Assembly: GCA_026391115.1 (NCBI GenBank)
Contig: JAPLER010000211.1
Span: 1-11,448, forward strand
DNA: 11,448 nucleotides
Reading direction: 5' to 3'
DNA from: Bacteroidota bacterium
GTDB lineage: Bacteria; Bacteroidota; Bacteroidia; Chitinophagales; Chitinophagaceae
The position numbers were made by a program, and so were the translations under genes. This document shows, piece by piece, positions 1 to 5,805 of this stretch (position 1 is its first letter; each line of letters starts with the position of its first letter). The notes below the pieces were generated by a model. The model did no database searches. It was not told where the DNA came from and worked only from the letters and a program-made list of their open reading frames with translations.

Positions 1-2
1 CT

Positions 3-758
3 GTTACTACTGCTGGTACTTCTGGTAATGTTGCTCCTACACATACAACTAGTTCAGTGCCTGCTTCTGGTGGAGGAACTGCAATTTTAACTTATGCAGG
101 AACAGTTGCAACTGGAACTGCTTCTTTAAATTCAACAACTTGGTCATCTGGAAAAACGTATGCTGCTGGAGATATTATTGTAGTAAGTGGTACACCAAAC
201 AGATATTATTCAGCAACAGCTGGTACTTCAGGAACAACAGCACCTACACATACAAGTGGTTCGGCTGCTGCAACAGGTGGTACATCAACCTATACATTTC
301 AAAGTGGTACCAACATTAATTACCTTACTGTGGTAAGTATGGGTTCAGGTTATTTATCAGCCCCATCTGTAAATTTATCAGGAAATGCTACCGCAACTTC
401 AAGTATCAATGCAATAAATGTAACAGGTGCAACAAGTTTTTATATTGGTGGAAATGGTAGTAATGGAACTTTTACGACTGGAAGCACTTCTAATGCAAGT
501 GGTGGCGGTGGGTCAAGTGCTGGAAGTTCAAGTGCCGGAAATAATGGTGTTGGCGTAACTGGTGGCACTGCTGTAACTGGTGGTGGTGCAGGTGCCAATG
601 GATTTATTACTACTGCTACAGTTGGTAATGCTGCTACCCAAGTTGGTGGCGGAGGTAGTGGTGCAACTGGTGCTTCAAAAGCTGGTGGTGCAGGTTTTAG
701 AGGTCAAATTATTATTACATATCCTATCATTTCCAGCCTCTACAGCACAAAGTATTAG
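3..758 (+). CDS. 5' fragment of giant T9SS surface protein (left-truncated, frameshifted at its end)
   Basis: This is the upstream reading frame of a gene that begins before the window; the frame is open from base 3, so the ATG-like or GTG codons inside it are not true starts. It opens with a truncated repeat (AGTSGNVAPTHT), followed by a second copy with a W-x-SGKTYAAGDIIVVSG lead-in and AGTSGTTAPTHTSG. Next is a GSGYLSAPSVNLSG motif (about 346-385), then a glycine-rich stretch (about 440-710) ending in GFRGQIIITY. Such repeats and glycine-rich domains ending in G-x-I-I-I-T-Y are known from phage tail fibres and from large bacterial surface proteins, so a binding or adhesive role is inferred. 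After the Tyr at 720-722 the frame yields only about a dozen unconvincing residues before the TAG at 756, whereas the next frame resumes a recognisable domain. The real protein therefore almost certainly continues into the following entry. No enzyme motif is seen. I am sure that it is coding and less sure of its role. Confidence 0.8.
   Translation, partial: VTTAGTSGNVAPTHTTSSVPASGGGTAILTYAGTVATGTASLNSTTWSSGKTYAAGDIIVVSGTPNRYYSATAGTSGTTAPTHTSGSAAATGGTSTYTFQSGTNINYLTVVSMGSGYLSAPSVNLSGNATATSSINAINVTGATSFYIGGNGSNGTFTTGSTSNASGGGGSSAGSSSAGNNGVGVTGGTAVTGGGAGANGFITTATVGNAATQVGGGGSGATGASKAGGAGFRGQIIITYPIISSLYSTKY
12..263 (+). repeat. Direct repeat, 207-nt period (AGTSG-x-x-APTHT motif)
   Basis: The 45 nt at 12-56 and at 219-263 encode AGTSGNVAPTHTTSS and AGTSGTTAPTHTSGS respectively. 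Both sit in the same frame with an offset of exactly 207 nt, or 69 codons. The first copy is cut by the window edge upstream of the motif, so more copies probably lie to the left. The differences are mostly at third positions, which indicates a diverged protein repeat rather than a recent duplication. Confidence 0.8.
440..722 (+). other. Glycine-rich domain ending in GQIIITY
   Basis: The encoded segment has dense glycine clusters (GGNGSNG, GGGGSSAGSS, GGGAGANG, GGGGSGATG, GGAGFRG) and closes with a short hydrophobic strand, QIIITY. From established knowledge, glycine-rich domains of this layout form polyglycine-type sandwiches in some phage adhesins and occur in large bacterial surface proteins. 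That structural assignment is an inference here. The frame change comes immediately after this domain. Confidence 0.6.
723..735 (+). other. Apparent frameshift or small deletion in gene 1
   Basis: The frame of position 3 is convincing up to the Tyr codon at 720-722. The frame of position 1 is convincing from about 736 onward (ASTAQSISVSG). The join needs a +1 change (one extra base, or loss of 3n+2 bases). Aligned with the sister domain downstream (SLTSFANTAAGATSAASSFTVSG begins at about 1054), the domain entry here looks several residues short, which favours a deletion. No single-base run longer than four occurs in 660-760, so a simple homopolymer error is not an obvious cause. No slippery heptamer is apparent. 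Confidence 0.7.
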
Positions 759-3700
759 TGTTTCTGGAACGAATATGACAAGCGGCATTACTGTTACACC
801 GCCTTCTGGCTTTGAAGTATCAACAGCATCAGACTTTTCAAGTAATGTAGGAACCAATGCTTCGCCATTAACTGTTGGTACATCTGGTACTATATCTTTT
901 CCTACTTTATATGTAAGAATTCCTTCAACAACAACAGCAGGAACATATAGTGGTAATTTACAAATTACAAGTACAAGTGCAACATCTGTCAGCTTAAGTA
1001 TTCCAAGTAGTGTTGTTTCTTCCTTAGTTACACCAATTCTTACAGTTAGTACAACATCTTTAACATCATTTGCCAATACCGCTGCAGGTGCAACAAGTGC
1101 AGCTAGTAGCTTTACTGTTTCTGGTATAAATCTTTTATCAGACATAACAGTTACAGCACCTACAAATTTCCAAGTATCATTAAGTAGTAGCACTGGTTTT
1201 GGCTCTAGTGTTTCCATAACACCGGATGGAAGCGGTACAGTTGCGGTGACAACAATTTATGCAAGATATGCCCCAACAGGAAGTGGAAACTATGCAGATA
1301 ATGTAACAGTATCAACCAGCTCCATATCAAATCAAACTGTTGGTGTAAGTGGTTACTTAAGTAACTTCTTTTATAAAGGCTCAGGATCATTAGCAACAAC
1401 AAGCAATTGGTCGGGAACAGCAAATGGAACAGGCACCAACACACCAAGTAATTTTACTACAGATAATGTTTCTTATACATTGCTATCAAATGTTTCAACA
1501 GCAAGTGTGGGTGCTTGGAGTATTGCTGGTACAGGTTCAAAAGTAATTGTTGGTGCTACAAGTAATGCTGGCGTAACTTTAACTATTGATAAAGGATTTG
1601 CCATTACTACAACCTCACCTTCAGTATTAGATATTACTGCTGCTAATTCAGGTGTAAATAGTGTTGTAGTAATTGATTCTGTTCCCGCAACCATTCCAAG
1701 TTTTGGAACATTACACACAACTTCTGAAGTGCATTTTAAGAATACAATGTCTATTACAAATAGTGCCACCTATGGAAAACTATTTGTGGATAGTAGCGGT
1801 AAAACAGTAAGCTTTACTGGTAATCCAGTGATACAAAACTCAATATTTGTAAGCACTGGAGCTGTGATGGTGCCTAGTGGCACTTCTACGGTTTACATTA
1901 GAATGAACAGTGGAGCAACTGCAACAATTAATGGAACAATTAGAATAGGCAAAACTGCAGGCTTTGTAAGTTTTGGTGTTGTTACTCCAAGTTCTTCTTT
2001 TGGATCATTACAATATGCCGATGCTGAAAATGTTGGAACAAGCTTGGTTTTAGGTGCAAGTAGTACCGTTGAATATACTAGAAATACTGTTGGTTCGGTG
2101 CAAATGATTACTGGGAGAAGTGATTATGCCAATTTAACAATATCAGATAACAATACAGTTTGTCATAAATACTTTGGTGGTAATACAACGATTTCTGGAA
2201 CACTTACCAATTCCCAAACATTAAGTAATTTAACAGATACAGGATATACAATTACTGCTGCTGGAAATATATCTGGCACAGGTACATTTACTGGAACTGG
2301 TAAAGTGAGAATGACAGGTGCAGCAAGTACTTTGTCTGGTGCTAAGTTTAATAATTTTGAAATAGCTTCTAGTGGTACTATTACTGCATCGGCAGCTGTT
2401 ACAATAAACGGTAATCTGGCTTTAACATCTGGTAATTTAATTGATGGTGGTAATGTAATTACTGTAGCTGGAAATGTTACTGGTACTGGTACACACACTA
2501 GTTCAAATAGTGCTGGTAAAATCAGTTTAACAGGAGCTTCAAAAACTATTACAGGTGTTACATTAGGTAATCTTGATTTACCATCTGGTGCATCTTATAA
2601 TGGTGGTTCAAATACAATCACAGTAAGAGGAAGTATCTCTGGCACAGGAACTTTCACTTCTACAGGTATTGGCGAAATATTAATGACTGGAAATGCAAAT
2701 AATTCAAACATTTCACCAATAACTGTTACTAATTTAGAATTGAATAATACAACAAAAAGTTTTGTTATTCTTTCAACAGCAACTTATCCAGATACTACTT
2801 TAAATATTACTGGAAGTTTATCATTGATTAATGGTTCTTTTACTGTTAATAATGGCAATGTTTTGGTAATGGAAAATAATTCAAATATCATACGTGGCAA
2901 TGGTTCTTTAAGTTTAAGTGGAGGTTTAATCAATTATGGTACAACTGCTACAGATTTAGTGAATGTTACTATCAATGCTAATTGTTCAAATGGATCAGAA
3001 ATTGGATCTACACAAACCCCGGGAAAAGTTGGAACACTTACAATCCCATCAGGTGTAAATTACACATTTACTGGTGGTAGAACGATGACTCAATTAGTTA
3101 ATAACGGGTTAATGACATTAACACCATCTACCACTTTTACAATGACAGTTAATGGTGCTTTATCTGGCAATGGCTTAATTAATGGACATGATAGTGCGAG
3201 TATTACAATTTCGAATGCGAATACTACAAATGATACATTGCGATTTGTTACTGGTACACAAAAAACAAACAACTTAACGATTAACAAAACTGCTACCAAT
3301 GGTACTGTTGTCTTAACACAACCTATTAAAATTAACAGAACATTATCTTTAAGTGCTGGAACATTAGATGCTGGAACTTTTACAGATTCACTAAAAGGAA
3401 GCGTTTCAAATAGCGGAACTTTTAGTAATGGTAATTTAATTTTATTAGGTACAGGAACTAATCCTGCTGGACCTTTCACTATTTCTGGTGCAAAATTTTC
3501 AAACTTAGAAATTGGTAATAGTAATTATACAGTAAGTGGCTCAATTACCGTTAGTGGTATATTTAATGTTAAGAATAATGTTTTAAATGCAGGTTCGAGT
3601 AGTGTTGTTTTAACTTCAACTGGTTCTTTAAATAGAACAACAGGGTGGGTGAGAGGAAAATTAAGAAAAAATATACCTATTGGAACAAACGTTTCTAAAA

Positions 3701-5463
3701 CATTTGAAATAGGCGATTCATTAAACTACACTCCAATAACATTAACCTTTGCAAGTGTTACTTCAACTGGAGATATTACTGCAAAAACAGATTCGGCAGC
3801 AGCAGAACTAAATTTTGCTTCTTCATTAATACATCCAACAAATTATATCAATAGATATTGGGGCTTAAGCAGCACTAGTGGATTAATATTTACTACATAT
3901 AATGCAGAATTTAATTACGTTTCATCTGACTTAAAGGGAAGTGCAACTTCAAGTTCTGTTCGCTCTTATTTCTATTCAAGCACATGGGGTACAGGCTTTA
4001 CGACATCGACAGGAACTTATTCAAGTTCAGTAAATGGCTATGCACAAGTAGGAGATTTTATTTTAGCAGATTGTGGGCCTGCATCTGTAACACCAAGTGT
4101 TACAATTACAACACCTTCAAGAACTGTATGTACTGCAGAAACAGTAACTTTTACGGCTAGTGGTATTAACGGTGGTACAAATCCAATTTATCAATGGAAG
4201 AAAAATGGGTTAAGTGTGGGGTCTGGTACATCAATTAGTTTTCCTGCAAATACTTTAGTAACTGCCGATGTGATAACTTGTGATTTAGCTGCCAACAATG
4301 TTTGCCAAACTAGTGCAATTGTTACAAGTAATTCAATAACTATGACTGTAAACACTAGCCCTTCTGTTGTTTCTATAATAAATTATAAAACAGGTGTTCT
4401 TACAAATAATGCATTAATGTGTAACATAGGCGACACTTTATTTTTAGCAAATTATTCTTCTCCAGCTACTGGTAATTGGGTGTCATCTAATACAGCAATA
4501 GCATCTGTGTTTTCTAGTAATGCTTTATCATATAAAAGAGTAGCTTACATTATTTCTAAAGGAGTTGGAACAACCAATATTACATATAGTATTACATCAA
4601 CTACTAGTTCTTGTCAATCATCTGTAACAATACCTGTAACAGTAGCACCCAACACAACAGTGGTAGCACCAATTGTTGGAGGGGCTGCTGGAGTATGTGT
4701 AGGTTCTACTATATCTTTAAGTAATGCAACAACAAATGGAGTTTGGAGCTCAGGTGGTAGATTAATATTTGCTTCTACAACAAATAATCCAGTAATTGTA
4801 ACAGCAGTTAATGCAGGCATATCAATCATAAAATATACAGTAACAAATGCACAAGGTTGTACTGCCTTTGCATCATATACATTATCATTAAATGCTAAGC
4901 CAGCAGTGCCAAGTATAGGTTATGCTTCAGGCACTGTTAATCCTCAAACAACAAGTGTTGGAGGATTAGTTACTTTATGTACTAACAGAAATTTCAATGT
5001 TGTAGGTAATCCTGCAAATGGAATATGGAGCAAGACTGGAGTTTGGACAATTACACCAACTGGTGTTGCAAGTGCAACTGCTGCGATTAATACAGGTGTA
5101 ACAACTGGGGCTGTAAGTATTAAGTATGAAATTACAGATGCTAATGGTTGTGCAAGTAGTAGAACCATGAATGCGAATATTGTAGCTTGTGCAGGCAAAG
5201 GAATTGCAAATAGTCAAACCAAATCGATGTACTATATTACTATATATCCAAATCCAGCAAGTACAGTAGTGAATTTAAGAGCTGATAAATTTATTGGCAC
5301 AGGAAGTATTATTGTAACAGATTTATTTGGCAAACAATTTAAGCAACAAGCGTTAAGTTTAGGTACAAATACTATTGATGTTTCAGCATTGAGTAAGGGC
5401 GTATATTTTGTAACTGTTGTAACAAGCGAAGGCAGAAAAACAGAAAAATTAATAGTAGAATAA
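730..5463 (+). CDS. 3' fragment of giant T9SS-secreted modular adhesin-like protein with type A sorting domain
   Basis: This continues the preceding fragment in another frame. Recognisable sequence starts near 736 (ASTAQSISVSGTN). The open frame extends upstream to an ATG at 580, but that part is an out-of-frame Leu/Val-rich reading of the glycine-rich domain. The ATG at 775 lies inside a domain, so neither is a credible start. Domains in order are: two related beta-sandwich domains (730-1017 and 1030-1359; shared VSG-x-N...DITV-x-(A/P)P-x-(G/N)F-(E/Q)VS); an entry motif FFYKGSGS...SNW (1366-1420); a long repetitive beta-strand passenger (to about 3590) with three clear repeats; a cap module (3592-4071; GWVRGKLRKN, FEIGD, NYINRYW); a PKD/Ig-like domain (4081-4353; YQWKKNG with paired Cys); two or three BIG2/Ig-like domains (4354-5190) with paired Cys; and a T9SS sorting domain (5227-5460). 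The likely product is a cell-surface or released adhesin exported by Sec and T9SS. No catalytic residues are evident. The stop codon is TAA at 5461-5463. Confidence 0.85.
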   Translation, partial: FPASTAQSISVSGTNMTSGITVTPPSGFEVSTASDFSSNVGTNASPLTVGTSGTISFPTLYVRIPSTTTAGTYSGNLQITSTSATSVSLSIPSSVVSSLVTPILTVSTTSLTSFANTAAGATSAASSFTVSGINLLSDITVTAPTNFQVSLSSSTGFGSSVSITPDGSGTVAVTTIYARYAPTGSGNYADNVTVSTSSISNQTVGVSGYLSNFFYKGSGSLATTSNWSGTANGTGTNTPSNFTTDNVSYTLLSNVSTASVGAWSIAGTGSKVIVGATSNAGVTLTIDKGFAITTTSPSVLDITAANSGVNSVVVIDSVPATIPSFGTLHTTSEVHFKNTMSITNSATYGKLFVDSSGKTVSFTGNPVIQNSIFVSTGAVMVPSGTSTVYIRMNSGATATINGTIRIGKTAGFVSFGVVTPSSSFGSLQYADAENVGTSLVLGASSTVEYTRNTVGSVQMITGRSDYANLTISDNNTVCHKYFGGNTTISGTLTNSQTLSNLTDTGYTITAAGNISGTGTFTGTGKVRMTGAASTLSGAKFNNFEIASSGTITASAAVTINGNLALTSGNLIDGGNVITVAGNVTGTGTHTSSNSAGKISLTGASKTITGVTLGNLDLPSGASYNGGSNTITVRGSISGTGTFTSTGIGEILMTGNANNSNISPITVTNLELNNTTKSFVILSTATYPDTTLNITGSLSLINGSFTVNNGNVLVMENNSNIIRGNGSLSLSGGLINYGTTATDLVNVTINANCSNGSEIGSTQTPGKVGTLTIPSGVNYTFTGGRTMTQLVNNGLMTLTPSTTFTMTVNGALSGNGLINGHDSASITISNANTTNDTLRFVTGTQKTNNLTINKTATNGTVVLTQPIKINRTLSLSAGTLDAGTFTDSLKGSVSNSGTFSNGNLILLGTGTNPAGPFTISGAKFSNLEIGNSNYTVSGSITVSGIFNVKNNVLNAGSSSVVLTSTGSLNRTTGWVRGKLRKNIPIGTNVSKTFEIGDSLNYTPITLTFASVTSTGDITAKTDSAAAELNFASSLIHPTNYINRYWGLSSTSGLIFTTYNAEFNYVSSDLKGSATSSSVRSYFYSSTWGTGFTTSTGTYSSSVNGYAQVGDFILADCGPASVTPSVTITTPSRTVCTAETVTFTASGINGGTNPIYQWKKNGLSVGSGTSISFPANTLVTADVITCDLAANNVCQTSAIVTSNSITMTVNTSPSVVSIINYKTGVLTNNALMCNIGDTLFLANYSSPATGNWVSSNTAIASVFSSNALSYKRVAYIISKGVGTTNITYSITSTTSSCQSSVTIPVTVAPNTTVVAPIVGGAAGVCVGSTISLSNATTNGVWSSGGRLIFASTTNNPVIVTAVNAGISIIKYTVTNAQGCTAFASYTLSLNAKPAVPSIGYASGTVNPQTTSVGGLVTLCTNRNFNVVGNPANGIWSKTGVWTITPTGVASATAAINTGVTTGAVSIKYEITDANGCASSRTMNANIVACAGKGIANSQTKSMYYITIYPNPASTVVNLRADKFIGTGSIIVTDLFGKQFKQQALSLGTNTIDVSALSKGVYFVTVVTSEGRKTEKLIVE
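2248..2742 (+). repeat. Three diverged repeats in the gene 1 passenger region
   Basis: Three copies of about 39 to 43 residues occur at 2248-2364, 2455-2580 and 2614-2742. Each runs (T/V)IT-x-x-G-(N/S)-(I/V)-(S/T)-GTGT-(F/H)-T, then a short variable stretch, (R/S/L)MTG or SLTG, and ends in a (N)(F/L)(E/D)(I/L) strand (NNFEI, GNLDL, TNLEL). Alternating hydrophobic and Gly/Asn/Thr positions fit the rungs of a right-handed beta-helix or similar solenoid. That is a fold inference, not an observation. Confidence 0.7.
3592..4071 (+). other. Conserved cap module closing the gene 1 passenger
   Basis: Key segments in order are LNRTTGWVRGKLRKN (3628-3672), KTFEIGD (about 3697-3717), NYTPITLTFASVT, NYINRYWGLSS (about 3841-3873), and a final YAQVGDFILAD (about 4039-4071). 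The same order recurs in gene 2 (from 11173) and, more distantly, at about 9019-9405. It always follows a repetitive passenger, so it is probably a capping or terminal beta-sandwich domain. The name 'cap' is mine and is based on position only. Confidence 0.7.
5227..5460 (+). other. T9SS type A C-terminal sorting domain
   Basis: The last 78 residues start MYYITIYPNPAS, continue with a V-N-L strand, an IIVTDLFGK turn and NTIDVSALSKGVYFVTV, and end in KTEKLIVE. The YPNP motif, the L-(S/A)-x-G-(V/I)-Y motif and the basic residue followed by a hydrophobic end are the hallmarks of the Bacteroidota type A C-terminal domain. From established knowledge, this domain directs outer-membrane translocation by T9SS and is usually cleaved by PorU, with attachment to a lipopolysaccharide anchor or release. 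Confidence 0.93.
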
Positions 5464-5535
5464 CACGAGGATTTAATGAACTCAATACAGTAAATTATAT
5501 TTTAAAAAGCTAAAAAAATTGAATAATTAACTACA

Positions 5536-5655
5536 ATGAAAAATGAAACCCTTGCCGGCAACCTTTGCAAAAAAATAGTTATTCATAATATAAACAACAT
5601 AAAAAATACACTGTATCTTGGCAAAACTTTTTTAACGATTAGCATTAAAAATTAA
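5536..5655 (+). CDS. Possible 39-residue small ORF (doubtful)
   Basis: An ATG-initiated frame in the intergenic region reads MKNETLAGNLCKKIVIHN at its start and ends ...KTFLTISIKN before TAA at 5653-5655. It is basic and rich in Lys, Asn and Ile, unlike both neighbours, which is also what translated AT-rich non-coding DNA looks like. No signal peptide or known motif is seen. The sequence before the ATG is A/T-rich, which is compatible with initiation in this phylum but not specific. Its length is modestly unusual for such an AT-rich spacer. I lean towards chance. Confidence 0.15.
   Translation: MKNETLAGNLCKKIVIHNINNIKNTLYLGKTFLTISIKN
5552..5561. repeat. 10-bp perfect palindrome TTGCCGGCAA
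   Basis: This is a perfect inverted repeat without a spacer and the only GC-rich element in the spacer. A second half-site-like TTTGCAA lies just downstream (5564-5570). There is no T run after it on the + strand, so it does not look like a terminator for gene 1. It could be an operator or a chance palindrome. Confidence 0.35.
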
Positions 5656-5715
5656 CTCCATATACACTTATGCCTAATATGAAATTAACAACGAATATTT
5701 ATAAATCTTTTATTT

Positions 5716-5739
5716 AATAAACAAAAAACAATTGCTCAA
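5716..5739 (+). promoter_or_regulatory. A-rich translation initiation region of gene 2
   Basis: The bases before the ATG at 5740 (AATAAACAAAAAACAATTGC, then TCAA) are A-rich and lack any GGAGG-like sequence. From established knowledge, Bacteroidota genes commonly initiate without a Shine-Dalgarno element, using unstructured A-rich leaders. The following codons encode a standard signal peptide, which fixes this start. Confidence 0.55.
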
Positions 5740-5805
5740 ATGAAAAAAATCTACTATGTAGTACTAGCTACATTTATGTTGCTTTTTATGCAACAAGCCA
5801 ATGCA
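5740..5805 (+). other. Sec signal peptide with Gln at +1
   Basis: The encoded MKKIYYVVLATFMLLFMQQA then NA|Q has a basic n-region, a hydrophobic core and an A-N-A cleavage box, with predicted cleavage after residue 22. The mature protein would begin with Gln, matching the described Bacteroidota preference for Gln after signal peptidase I sites and its conversion to pyroglutamate. The cleavage site is a prediction by eye. Confidence 0.9.

Larger units (their letters stand above)
5464..5739. other. Intergenic region between the two giant genes
   Basis: These 276 nt are very AT-rich with many stop codons in all frames. They hold one GC-rich island (about 5548-5568) containing a 10-bp palindrome, one doubtful 39-codon ORF, and an A-rich leader before the next start. 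No GC stem followed by a T run, and no convincing Bacteroidota promoter (TTG with TAnnTTTG at the right spacing), could be found. The spacing suggests that gene 2 has its own promoter, but co-transcription cannot be excluded. Confidence 0.6.

Noticed and set aside
580..735. N-terminal extension of the gene 1 downstream frame starting at ATG 580, with Leu/Val-rich sequence that could pass for a signal or membrane segment
   Set aside because: It overlaps the well-formed glycine-rich domain in another frame; the Leu/Val richness is simply the out-of-frame reading of GGT/GGTGGT-type glycine codons.
675..1217. Antisense open frame of 180 codons, and similar minus-strand frames at 1205-1447, 1473-1769, 2163-2498, 3090-3479, 4614-5217, 6321-6632, 9951-10448 and 10773-11093
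   Set aside because: Each lies opposite a convincing + strand domain. Thr/Ser/Gly/Ala-rich codons rarely give stops on the reverse strand, so such frames arise as shadows. None shows a recognisable domain.
2248..2742. Regularly spaced repeats that might suggest a CRISPR-like or minisatellite array
   Set aside because: The units differ in length and DNA sequence and are conserved only as protein motifs in one open frame, so they are coding repeats.
5493..5528. AT-only inverted repeat after gene 1 as a possible terminator
   Set aside because: The arms are six bases of A/T with a weak stem and no following T run; this is expected by chance in such AT-rich sequence.
5560..5621. Promoter candidates AACCTTTG (5560-5567) and TATCTTGG (5614-5621), each one mismatch from TAnnTTTG
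   Set aside because: Neither has a TTG element at the spacing expected for Bacteroidota promoters, and single-mismatch matches are common in AT-rich DNA.
5670..5717. 15-codon ATG frame shortly before gene 2
   Set aside because: It is too short, has no distinctive composition, and is easily explained by chance.
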